This document shows, in pieces, positions 7,795 to 15,694 of a stretch of 64,000 nt of DNA. The notes under the pieces were generated by a model. It did not search any database, was not told where the DNA came from, and saw nothing but the letters and a program-made list of their open reading frames with translations. The stretch's first letter is position 1, and each line of letters opens with the position of its first letter. The position numbers and the translations under genes are program-made. The DNA is from CAG-791 sp963650385 (GTDB taxonomy: Bacteria > Bacillota > Clostridia > Lachnospirales > Lachnospiraceae). The DNA is taken from contig CAVJLL010000010.1 of the NCBI GenBank assembly GCA_963650385.1, positions 1-64,000 of the forward strand. Direction: 5' to 3'.

Positions 7795-9204
7795 ATGGTT
7801 TTCAGTTCAATGGTGTTTCTCTGGATCTTTTTGCCGGTTGTCTTTGTGCTGAGCCTTCTGATCCGGAAACCGCAATATCAGAACATACTGCTCCTGATCG
7901 CCAGCCTTTTGTTCTATGCCTGGGGAGAGCCGCGCAACATCGTGCTCCTTTTGGTATCCATTACGCTGAACTGGCTGTTCGGACTGCTGCTGGACCGTCA
8001 CCGCGAAAAGAGCAAGCTCTTTCTGACGCTGGATATTCTGGTGAATCTCGGGCTTCTCGGATACTTTAAGTACACCGATTTCTTCATCAACACGCTCAAT
8101 CATGTGATCCCCGGACTGGATATCCCGATGGCAGGCATTGCGCTTCCCATCGGTATCAGCTTTTTCACGTTCCAGGCGATGAGCTATGTGATCGACCTGT
8201 ACCGCGGACAGATCAAGGTGCAGAAGAACCTTCTGTATCTGGCACTGTATGTCTCCTTTTTCCCGCAGCTGATCGCAGGCCCGATTGTCAAGTATCGCGA
8301 CATTGAGCTGCAGATCGAGGACCGCACGGTGAATCCGGAGAAGGTCGCATCGGGCTTTCGCCGGTTTATCTACGGACTCGGCAAAAAGGTCCTGATCTCC
8401 AATCTGGTGGGACAGGCAGCAGACAATCTGTACGGACTGGATCCGTCCTCCTTGACGGGCGGCATGGCCTGGCTGTGCGCACTGACATATACGCTGCAGA
8501 TCTACTACGACTTTTCCGGATATTCGGATATGGCCATCGGACTCGGGCGCATGTTCGGCTTTGAGTTTCTTGAGAACTTCCGCTATCCGTACCTGAGCGC
8601 CTCGATTCGCGAATTCTGGAGAAGGTGGCACATCTCGCTGAGCACATGGTTTCAGGAATACCTGTATGTGCCGCTCGGCGGCAACCGGAAGGGGAACCTG
8701 AAAACCTACCGGAATCTTCTGATCGTCTTCTTCGCGACGGGAATGTGGCACGGTGCCAGCTGGACATTCATCGGCTGGGGCCTCTACCACGGATTTTTCA
8801 GCATTATAGAGCGGCTGGGGCTGGGAAAGCTTCTCAAGCGGTTTCACGTGCTGCCGCACATCTATACCATGGTGGTGGTGATGATCGGCTGGGTGTTCTT
8901 CCGCGCAGAATCCATGACGCAGAGCCTGGCGATTGTCGGACGGATGCTGACACCCTGGCTTCACACGACCACCGATGTCATCCTGGGCACGCAGATCGGC
9001 GTGGAAGCGGTGCTGGCCATTGTCTGCGGAATCCTGGGATGCGGACTGCTGCAGGCAGTCTTTTCAGGGACAAGACTTTCAGCACTCTCCAGAAAATGGG
9101 CCGGCAGCGTTCCGGAGTTTATCTGGTGCGCACTGGTGCTGGCAGCCAGTATTCTGATGCTGGCCAACAATACGTACAATCCGTTTATTTATTTCCGGTT
9201 CTGA
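7795..9204 (+). CDS. MBOAT family O-acyltransferase (DltB/AlgI-like)
   Basis: This 469-residue multi-pass membrane enzyme belongs to the MBOAT family. The signature region is present: QLIAGPIVKYRDIE, DFSGYSDMAIGLGRMFGFEF, FWRRWHISLSTWFQEYLYVPL and the catalytic-His segment GMWHGASWTFIGWGLYHG. Members such as AlgI and DltB move acyl (often acetyl) groups to an extracytoplasmic acceptor. The next gene encodes an AlgJ/AlgX-like SGNH partner, the standard two-component arrangement for polysaccharide O-acetylation. ATG 7795 follows GAGGAA. The acceptor is presumably the surface glycan made by neighbouring genes (inference). Confidence 0.93.
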   Translation: MVFSSMVFLWIFLPVVFVLSLLIRKPQYQNILLLIASLLFYAWGEPRNIVLLLVSITLNWLFGLLLDRHREKSKLFLTLDILVNLGLLGYFKYTDFFINTLNHVIPGLDIPMAGIALPIGISFFTFQAMSYVIDLYRGQIKVQKNLLYLALYVSFFPQLIAGPIVKYRDIELQIEDRTVNPEKVASGFRRFIYGLGKKVLISNLVGQAADNLYGLDPSSLTGGMAWLCALTYTLQIYYDFSGYSDMAIGLGRMFGFEFLENFRYPYLSASIREFWRRWHISLSTWFQEYLYVPLGGNRKGNLKTYRNLLIVFFATGMWHGASWTFIGWGLYHGFFSIIERLGLGKLLKRFHVLPHIYTMVVVMIGWVFFRAESMTQSLAIVGRMLTPWLHTTTDVILGTQIGVEAVLAIVCGILGCGLLQAVFSGTRLSALSRKWAGSVPEFIWCALVLAASILMLANNTYNPFIYFRF

Positions 9205-9219
9205 TACCGCTTTTACTAA

Positions 9220-10458
9220 ATGATGAAGATACAGCTTAAGGATCAAAATAAAACAAAGGCCGCCCAGGTGCTTCCGGAGGGAGCACAGGGCGTTTTCCTG
9301 CGTAAACCGCTGCAGGTCATGTATGCGGCGCTTCTGGTTGTGCTGGTGCTGGCACCGGTTCTTGTTTTCTATGCGTTGAAGAGTCACATCGATACGGAGA
9401 ACTACGAGCAGCGCACGCTCTCGCCGTTTCCGTATTCGCAGGAGGCCAAGGATGCAGGGCAGGTTACGACCATCGAAACCTTTCCCTCGCAGTTTGAATC
9501 CTGGCTCAATGATCATCTGCCCTTCCGCAATCAGCTGCTGACACTCTACGGGGAGCTGGAGTATCACGTACTCCATACCAGCTCGTCCCAGAGCGTGATC
9601 GTGGGCAAGGATGGCTGGCTTTTCTACAAGGGAGCGCAGGTCGCCGATGAGGACCCGATAGGCGACTACATGGGAACGAATCTGTTCACGCAGGAGGAAC
9701 TCGAGAAGATTGCGGCGAATTTTACGGCGGCAAGGGATGAGCTGGCCGGCCGGAACTGCAGCTTCACCATTTACATTGCGCCCAATAAGGAGCGCGTGTA
9801 CAGCGAGTACATGCCGGATATGTACGGCGAGCCGGCGGAGTATAACCGCGCGGTGCAGCTGGTCAATTACCTGACGGAAAACACGGACCTGACGGTCATC
9901 TGGGGCTACGATGAGATCATGGCCTACAGGGAACAGAATCCGGATACGGACCTGTATTTTAAATTCGATACACACTGGAACAATCTCGGTGCCTATATCG
10001 GCTCGGAGAAGCTGGTGAACACGCTGGGCTTTGATTTTACGCCGCTGGAATACGTGACGGTAGAGGACCGCCATACGGGAAGCTATGACCTTGCAAGACT
10101 GATTCACCTGGAGAAGCAGCTGACGGACTGCCCGTACTATCTGCTGACCGGATATACGCCGCATCCGCTGCAGACGGAGCAGGAGGACGGCGGGAAGGTC
10201 CTGCGCTATGCCACAACGGACGGCGCTGCGCCGGGAGGCAAGCTCTTTGTGATCGGCGATTCCTTCTCTACGATGATGTCGCCCTATCTGGCCTGCCATT
10301 ATCAGTCCGGCTATACAACGTTTTACTACAATTACTCGCACGGCCAGCTCCTTCGGGAGGAGCCGACGGCGGTGGTCTATGAAACTGTGGAGCGATACGT
10401 CGGCAATATGCTGGACTTCACGCTGGTGGACGGCTATCAGGGAGATCTTACGGAATAA
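9220..10458 (+). CDS. AlgJ/AlgX-like SGNH-type O-acetylation partner protein (DHHW family)
   Basis: A 412-residue protein with one N-terminal membrane anchor (about residues 37-58) and an extracytoplasmic domain. The motif FKFDTHWNNLGAYIG contains the conserved Asp/His of AlgJ/AlgX/DHHW proteins, and FVIGDSFSTMM is the nucleophile-Ser GDS block of the SGNH fold; the early VVGKDGWLFYKG is also typical. Such proteins accept the acyl group from the MBOAT protein and transfer it to polysaccharide. It starts 15 bp after the MBOAT gene. ATG 9220 and 9223 are equivalent choices. Confidence 0.85.
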   Translation: MMKIQLKDQNKTKAAQVLPEGAQGVFLRKPLQVMYAALLVVLVLAPVLVFYALKSHIDTENYEQRTLSPFPYSQEAKDAGQVTTIETFPSQFESWLNDHLPFRNQLLTLYGELEYHVLHTSSSQSVIVGKDGWLFYKGAQVADEDPIGDYMGTNLFTQEELEKIAANFTAARDELAGRNCSFTIYIAPNKERVYSEYMPDMYGEPAEYNRAVQLVNYLTENTDLTVIWGYDEIMAYREQNPDTDLYFKFDTHWNNLGAYIGSEKLVNTLGFDFTPLEYVTVEDRHTGSYDLARLIHLEKQLTDCPYYLLTGYTPHPLQTEQEDGGKVLRYATTDGAAPGGKLFVIGDSFSTMMSPYLACHYQSGYTTFYYNYSHGQLLREEPTAVVYETVERYVGNMLDFTLVDGYQGDLTE

Positions 10459-10460
10459 GA

Positions 10461-10507
10461 GTGTTCGGAACTATTCAGAGCCAAGCGATTTATTTGGCGA
10501 GAACACC
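10461..10507 (+). other. Imperfect hairpin between SGNH gene and GT2 gene
   Basis: GTGTTC at 10461 pairs with GAACAC near 10502, with an inner GCCAA/TTGGC pairing. The sequence ATTCAGAGCC inside resembles the left arm of the intercistronic repeat (ATTCAGAACC in copy 1), so this may be a decayed copy. No U-tract follows, so it is not an obvious terminator. Confidence 0.4.
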
Positions 10508-10593
10508 GCATGAGCAAAAGAGAAGCTTTGCAGCAGCGATTTTGCGAAGGGGCTCTGGATATGAATGTTCAGGGAATATGCAGGGAGACGGGA

Positions 10594-11523
10594 ATGGATA
10601 AGGTTGCGGTTTTGATTCCGTGCTACAACGAGGAAAAGACCATCACGAAGGTGGTAGAGGATGCCAGAAGGGCACTGCCGGAGGCGGTCGTATACGTATA
10701 CAACAACAACTCCTCTGACCGGACGGCGGAGCTGGCGGCAGCGGCGGGGGCCGTTGTCCGCAATGAATACATGCAGGGCAAGGGCAATGTCATTCGCCGC
10801 ATGTTCCGCGAGATTGACGCGCAATGCTACATCATGGTGGACGGAGACGACACCTACCCGATGGAGGCGGCGCCGGAGATGGTGCAGCTGGTGCTGGAGA
10901 GGAATTCGGACATGGTGGTCGGTGACCGCCTTTCATCGACGTATTTCACGGAAAACAAGCGCCCCTTCCACAATTTCGGCAACTCGCTGGTGCGCGGCAG
11001 CATCAACCGTCTGTTTGACTGCAGCATCAAGGACATTATGACCGGATACCGTGCCTTCAGCTATGACTTTGTCAAGACCTTCCCGGTTCTGTCACATGGC
11101 TTTGAAATTGAGACGGAGATGACCATTCATGCCGTCTACAACAACATGCAGATCGATAATGTGATCGTGGATTACAGAGACCGCCCGGAGGGAAGCACTT
11201 CTAAGCTGGACACCTTCGGCGACGGCTTCCGCGTGCTGGGGACGATCTTCAATCTGTACCGCAACTATAAGCCGCTGGGCTTCTACGGCCTTCTGGCGCT
11301 GCTCCTGGCAGTGGTGTCGGTGTGCTTCTTTATCCCGATCCTGACGGACTATGTCCACACCGGACTCGTGGCGAAGTTTCCGACGCTGATCGTCTGCGGC
11401 TTTGTGATGCTGGCAGCGATTCAGTCCCTGTTCTCCGGACTGATCCTGTCCAATCTGGAGAGAAACAACCGGCGCAGCTTTGAAATGGAGCGCAATCGCC
11501 TGCATAACGGGAAAATGGATTGA
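10594..11523 (+). CDS. Glycosyltransferase family 2, DPM/YkoT-like with C-terminal membrane segments
   Basis: The start at 10594 gives MDKVAVLIPCYNEEKTI, the usual GT2 opening, with CAGGGAG upstream; an in-frame ATG at 10510 would add 28 residues of no recognisable family. The GT-A domain shows the DxD-type motif MVDGDDTYP and the acceptor-side FHNFGNSLVRGSINRLF. Two C-terminal membrane segments follow (YGLLALLLAVVSVCFF and FVMLAAIQSLFSGLIL). This layout matches transferases that load a sugar onto undecaprenyl phosphate. The adjacent DUF6044-like membrane protein is its likely partner, as in the Bacillus ykoT-ykoS pair. Sugar identity is unknown. Confidence 0.85.
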   Translation: MDKVAVLIPCYNEEKTITKVVEDARRALPEAVVYVYNNNSSDRTAELAAAAGAVVRNEYMQGKGNVIRRMFREIDAQCYIMVDGDDTYPMEAAPEMVQLVLERNSDMVVGDRLSSTYFTENKRPFHNFGNSLVRGSINRLFDCSIKDIMTGYRAFSYDFVKTFPVLSHGFEIETEMTIHAVYNNMQIDNVIVDYRDRPEGSTSKLDTFGDGFRVLGTIFNLYRNYKPLGFYGLLALLLAVVSVCFFIPILTDYVHTGLVAKFPTLIVCGFVMLAAIQSLFSGLILSNLERNNRRSFEMERNRLHNGKMD

Positions 11524-11538
11524 TGGGGGAAAGTGAGA

Positions 11539-13395
11539 ATGCTGCAGAACAGGCCAAAAGAGGAAAGGGCGTTCCGAAAATACTGGGCGGCCGCTCCGGC
11601 GGCCTGTTTTTTGCTATTCGCAGCCGTTGTTTACATCCTTGCAGGGGATAACGCACAGATCGGCATCGCGGACAATCTGGATCTGTTCCAGGCCCAGTAC
11701 CAGATGCTGAAGAACACCGGAACCTTTTATTCGGGGGCTGCGCAGGCCCCCTTTCTGCATGGGATCTCCCGGGATGTTCTTCCCACAGAATTTTCGCTGG
11801 AGGCGCTTCTCTACCAGGCGCTGCCGGCACTTGCAGCTTATTGTGTGATGTATTTCGTCAAGGTCCTTCTGGGACTGATCTCCTTTGTACTCCTTTACAA
11901 AGAGCTAAGGCACTGCGGGCTCCTGCCGGCGGACGGCAGCACCGGCGACAAGGGCGGGACATGGAATCTCGCCTGCCTTGTCGGCTTTGCATACGGAATT
12001 CTGAATCTGTTCCCATCCTTTTCCATTGCGTTTTCATCCATACCGCTGCTGGTGTATCTGACACTGCGGCTTCTGCGTGCATCGACGCGAAAGAGCGCTG
12101 CCGGGTGGCTTGCTGCGGTATTTTTTTATCCGTGGCTGTCGTATTTTTCCTATTTTGGTTTGTTTCTGCTGGGGTATCTTACATTGGCGGCCGTGGTGAT
12201 ATTTGCCTGCGGCCTTGCAGGAGCGCATAAATGTGCAGAAGGGGGCAGGAGACTGCGCAGACGGGCGGGACTCCTTTTCCTGGAGACGGCGGTCCTCGGC
12301 GCGGGATATATTGTGTGGGAGCATCGCCTGTTTCACCAGATGCTGTTCTCGCAGCAGGAGAGCATACGGGAAACCATGGTGCAGACGAGCCTGACCGGGA
12401 AGGAGCTTCTGGCATGGATGCTGAAGGTCTTCTGCAGCGGCGTGGACCTGCACTGTGAGAGCGTGCATGGCTTTGTAGTTCTGCCGGTCTGCCTGGTCTA
12501 TCTGGTGATCCTGAATGCAGGCTATGTCCGCCGTGGGGAATGCAGGAAGGGCTTTGCGGATCTGTACAACATCGGCTTCGGTCTGCTCCTTCTGAATACG
12601 CTTCTGTACGGTCTGTATTACTTTGAACCGGCCCGGAGTCTTGTGGAGATCCTGCTGCCGCCCTTGAAGGGGTTTCAGTTCAGCAGAGCCGTTTTCTTAA
12701 ATCCGTTTCTGTGGTACGGACTGTTCCTCCTTGCACTTCAAAGGCTCCTCGTCTATGCGGATAAGAGACAGAGCCGGATCCTCCGGAGACTGACTTTTGC
12801 GCTCCCGGCGGCGGCAATTCTCGTTATTTTCCTCTGTAACAACGCCTACAATGATCTGCAGCATACGGCGAAAGCGCTTGTGAAGCAGGCCCTCGGCAAA
12901 GAGCCGGACAACACACTCAGCTACGGGGAGTTCTATTCGGAGAAGCTCTTTGAAAAGGCATTGGAGGAAGTGAATTATCAGGGCGAGTGGTCCGTCGCCT
13001 ATGGATTTCATCCGGCGGTTCTCGAGTACAACGGAATTGCCACGCTGGACGGGTACCTCGGATTTTATTCGCAGGACTACAAGGAAGAATTCCGGAAGGT
13101 CATCGCACCGGCGCTGGAGCAGAATGAGGGAGCACGCATCTACTACGACGAATGGGGAGCCAGGTGCTATCTGTATTCCGCAGACAACGCAACCGTTGTA
13201 GAAGCGGTGCGGCATTATCCGCACGAGGAGGATGCGCTGGAGATTGACGAAGAGGCCTTGAAGCAGCTGGGCTGCCGGTATATTTTCTCCCGGATCCGGC
13301 TGACGAATGCGGACGAAAAAGGACTGTCCCTCCGGTGCGTCTGCACCGATGAGAGCAGCCCGTATGTGCTGTATGTGTATCTGGTTGGCACCTGA
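11539..13395 (+). CDS. Large membrane protein, DUF6044/YkoS-like (GT-C type)
   Basis: About 618 residues with around a dozen membrane segments and a soluble C-terminal domain of ~170 residues. ATG 11539 is preceded by GGGGGAAA; GTG 11533 is an alternative. The early extracytoplasmic loop IGIADNLDLFQAQYQML and FLHGISRDVLPTEF resemble DUF6044 proteins such as B. subtilis YkoS, which sits beside the GT2 YkoT. The topology suits a GT-C enzyme using a polyprenyl-phosphate sugar made by the preceding GT2. This role is inferred; no enzyme assay basis is visible in the sequence. Confidence 0.7.
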   Translation: MLQNRPKEERAFRKYWAAAPAACFLLFAAVVYILAGDNAQIGIADNLDLFQAQYQMLKNTGTFYSGAAQAPFLHGISRDVLPTEFSLEALLYQALPALAAYCVMYFVKVLLGLISFVLLYKELRHCGLLPADGSTGDKGGTWNLACLVGFAYGILNLFPSFSIAFSSIPLLVYLTLRLLRASTRKSAAGWLAAVFFYPWLSYFSYFGLFLLGYLTLAAVVIFACGLAGAHKCAEGGRRLRRRAGLLFLETAVLGAGYIVWEHRLFHQMLFSQQESIRETMVQTSLTGKELLAWMLKVFCSGVDLHCESVHGFVVLPVCLVYLVILNAGYVRRGECRKGFADLYNIGFGLLLLNTLLYGLYYFEPARSLVEILLPPLKGFQFSRAVFLNPFLWYGLFLLALQRLLVYADKRQSRILRRLTFALPAAAILVIFLCNNAYNDLQHTAKALVKQALGKEPDNTLSYGEFYSEKLFEKALEEVNYQGEWSVAYGFHPAVLEYNGIATLDGYLGFYSQDYKEEFRKVIAPALEQNEGARIYYDEWGARCYLYSADNATVVEAVRHYPHEEDALEIDEEALKQLGCRYIFSRIRLTNADEKGLSLRCVCTDESSPYVLYVYLVGT

Positions 13396-13461
13396 CGAAT
13401 TTCAACGCGAATCGGCTGCCTGCAGACAGATTCACGATTGAAATAGATATGTTCTGAGAAC
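13388..13461 (-). repeat. Intercistronic repeat, diverged copy on minus strand
   Basis: Read on the minus strand this contains TGAATCTGTCTGC(A/G)GGCAG, then a CG(C)GTTGAAATTCG block, matching copy 4 (43046) nearly base for base in the centre, with a degenerate right arm TCAGGTGCC. It overlaps the last bases of the DUF6044-like gene and fills the 89-bp gap between convergent genes, unlike the other copies, which lie upstream of starts. Confidence 0.6.
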
Positions 13462-13484
13462 GGCAATCTGGGATCAGTTGGGAA

Positions 13485-14261
13485 TTAATCCTCGTAGTAC
13501 GCCGCGGCGGCATCGCGGAACTCCTGCGCGTAGGGGCAGTGCCAGATGCTGTAGCCGTCGACATCGGCAAGGTATGTCAGGCCGTAGTCGGTAAGGTCTC
13601 CCTGGATCGTCTTTGCTGCTTCAATCACAAGGAATTCGCAGTTATAAAGATTCAAGGCCTTGCAGAGCGCCCCGGCGTTTACAGGATCGGACTGCTCCAT
13701 GGCCTCGTACACTTCATTGTAGTAGGAGCCCATCTGCATTTCCCGGCCGTACGGCATCAGAATTTTGGCATTGTACTGCCGCACGAACTGTACCAGACCG
13801 ACCGGCATGGCGGCCATGGTCTGCTCGCCGCCGGTTTCATTCATGAGGTAATCCGAGATATCCAGGATCATCTGCGGCAGGTGCAGACGGTTTTCTGCCT
13901 TCAGTATGTTCTCGTTGGAGTACACGTAATTGCCGCTCAGGACAATGATGCCGCAGATCACGAGGAGCCCCATGCGCAGATTGGAGGCGAACAGCTTCAG
14001 ACTGCTGTAGACAATGGTCATGGAAGCCGGCAGCATCCAGAGGAGCCGGTAGTAGGTCCGGGCGCTGTCAATTTTGCTGTAGAGTGCGAAAACCGGCGGC
14101 AGGAAAAAGGCGGCCAGCAAAACGAGCGGCAGATACACGAACAGAATCCGCCGGTCTCTGCTCTTTTCGCGGAAAAATAAGTACGCAAGGCAGACCAGAT
14201 ACAACAGGAACAGGAGCTGTCCGCCCTCATATTCGTACAGGATTGTTCGAATGCTGCTCAC
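13485..14261 (-). CDS. Membrane protein, C-terminal half of a probable split DUF6077-like gene
   Basis: A 258-residue product starting at GTG 14261, which overlaps the preceding stop in a GTGA tetranucleotide and has AAAGGAGGA just upstream. It holds about four membrane segments (for example GGQLLFLLYLVCLAYLFF and RMGLLVICGIIVLSGNYVY), then a soluble ~120-residue tail (PYGREMQMGSYYNEVYEAM, EFLVIEAAKTIQGDL). The tail resembles the extracytoplasmic ends of large Lachnospiraceae membrane proteins. Together with the gene at 14258-15373 it looks like one protein of ~630 residues separated by a single-base frame change, or two coupled subunits. No specific function recognised. Confidence 0.6.
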   Translation of the reverse strand: MSSIRTILYEYEGGQLLFLLYLVCLAYLFFREKSRDRRILFVYLPLVLLAAFFLPPVFALYSKIDSARTYYRLLWMLPASMTIVYSSLKLFASNLRMGLLVICGIIVLSGNYVYSNENILKAENRLHLPQMILDISDYLMNETGGEQTMAAMPVGLVQFVRQYNAKILMPYGREMQMGSYYNEVYEAMEQSDPVNAGALCKALNLYNCEFLVIEAAKTIQGDLTDYGLTYLADVDGYSIWHCPYAQEFRDAAAAYYED

Positions 14262-15373
14262 GGGAGGCGTCCTCCTTTCAGAAAAGGCACCAGCGAAGGG
14301 TAAATCATACGCAGGAGCAGAACCAGGTAGAGAACGCTGGGAATGCATGCTGCCGCGCCGGCAAGGAGAAATCCCTTCTGCTTTTTCAGAATGCGGATCA
14401 TAAGGGATGCCAGGAGCAGGAGCCCGGTCAGAAGCGCCGGTGCAAGGGACGTGCAGAAGCCGGAGGCAATCCCGAGGATGACCAGCATGCACCAGCAATA
14501 GGGGGCTTCGTCCTTTTGGAAACGGAGCTTGCGGAGCAGGAGAACGAAGAGCGCCGGGAGAATGTAGCTGGCCAGCATGGCCTTGCCCTGCCAGGTGCGC
14601 ATCAGGAGAAAGGTTTCCGGCGTATAGATCGAGGTGTTGCCGAAGATCTGCAGCACGGCCAGAACGATCATGGAGGCAGGCAGGAGCTCCTGTCTGCGTT
14701 TTACGGGCTGATTGGCGGTGAGCTGGACGGCCATCTGATAGAACAGGACATCAACAGCAGGCAGGAGCACCAGCGGCAGCAGGCTGTGCGTGACGATGGT
14801 GGGATGCGTGCCGCACAGTCTTGCAACATACGCGATCCACATGGGCATCAGTGCAAGCGCATGTCGTCCGTCGAGCGTGGTGGTAATGCCGGTATAGGGC
14901 ACGTAATAGTACATGGTGTTCGTCTGCCAGGTCTGGAGCGACTGCGCAGTGTAATAGGCGTCATCTCCGTCAAAGGAGGCTATGGTATAGGCCTTATACA
15001 GCTGGAACAGGAGAAGCGCGGCAAATATAATCCACCATGCCAGCGCATCCGGAGCCTGGGAGAAGCGCTTTAGGGAATCCGGGAGACGGATTCCGCCGGT
15101 TTTGCCGCACAAAAGGCAGCCGGCTGCAATCCAGATGAGATTCAGAATCAGGAACAAAACGACGAGGAGCCGAAAATCTCCGGCGGGCGTCCAGATCAGA
15201 ATCGGGAGCCCGACCAGCTCGAAAAGGGCAAAGGTCGAGAGATATCCGGACATCATAAGAACGGGAAGCCTGCGCTTGCCGGCCGGCAGAAGGCTCGCCG
15301 GCAGAAGGCCGGACAGCAGCGGCATCCCGAAGGAAATTATGAAAAATAGGACCAGTTTGATCAATGCACTCAT
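14258..15373 (-). CDS. Membrane protein, N-terminal half of a probable split DUF6077-like gene
   Basis: About 371 residues with 9-10 membrane segments. The start at ATG 15373 gives MSALIKLVLFFIISFGMPLL; no strong ribosome binding site is visible there, and the frame stays open upstream without family-like sequence. The extracytoplasmic loop SFDGDDAYYTAQSLQTWQ carries a DGDD cluster reminiscent of GT-C catalytic loops, and GITTTLDGRHALALMPMW follows. It ends ...FLKGGRLP at a TGA that overlaps the next GTG start. It resembles the N-terminal part of DUF6077 membrane proteins of Clostridia (moderate confidence). Transcribed divergently from the FAD oxidoreductase gene. Confidence 0.65.
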   Translation of the reverse strand: MSALIKLVLFFIISFGMPLLSGLLPASLLPAGKRRLPVLMMSGYLSTFALFELVGLPILIWTPAGDFRLLVVLFLILNLIWIAAGCLLCGKTGGIRLPDSLKRFSQAPDALAWWIIFAALLLFQLYKAYTIASFDGDDAYYTAQSLQTWQTNTMYYYVPYTGITTTLDGRHALALMPMWIAYVARLCGTHPTIVTHSLLPLVLLPAVDVLFYQMAVQLTANQPVKRRQELLPASMIVLAVLQIFGNTSIYTPETFLLMRTWQGKAMLASYILPALFVLLLRKLRFQKDEAPYCWCMLVILGIASGFCTSLAPALLTGLLLLASLMIRILKKQKGFLLAGAAACIPSVLYLVLLLRMIYPSLVPFLKGGRLP

Positions 15374-15440
15374 AGAAAAGAGTGTAACCCATACCGGGGA
15401 AAATGTCGATGTACACCCCTGATGGGGTATGGTAAGATGT

Positions 15441-15644
15441 ATTGAATGGTTACAGTACACTCGCCAGCCAAACGACAGGGTGGCGGAGAATGTCCGGGTC
15501 CAGGGCCTTGCGAGGCCTCGGTGCTTGCGAGCGTCTTTTGCGAGCTTAGCACCGCTAGGTCCGAGGATGGAGCGAGAGCGTCCCAGGACCGGACAACTCC
15601 GCCAGGACCCGTCGTGGCTGGCGGCTGTGCTGTAACATTGAATA
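15441..15644. repeat. ~200-bp imperfect inverted repeat / structured element in divergent gap
   Basis: This holds most of the 321-bp gene-free stretch 15374-15694. The left arm starts ATTGAATGGTTACAG and continues through CTCGCCAGCC, GGCGGAG and GTCCGGGTCC; the right arm is its near-complement (GGACCGGAC, CTCCGCC, GGCTGGCGG, CTGTAACATTGAAT), giving arms of ~65 bp. The centre has a second hairpin (CCTCGGTGCT with AGCACC...CCGAGG) and three direct copies of TTGCGAG (15508, 15525, 15538). It could be a structured RNA leader, an independent ncRNA, or a MITE-like insertion. The remainder of the gap shows only a small CCCC-TGAT-GGGG hairpin (about 15416-15428) and the next gene's ribosome binding site. 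Confidence 0.7.
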
Positions 15645-15694
15645 TACAGGGCCGCACCGGCGGCCCGCAAGGACGATACAAAGGAGCCGTTTAC

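Noticed and set aside
15446..15694. 83-codon N-terminal extension of the FAD oxidoreductase
   Set aside because: The extension reads through the large inverted repeat; the ribosome binding site and the Rossmann fold both point to ATG 15695.
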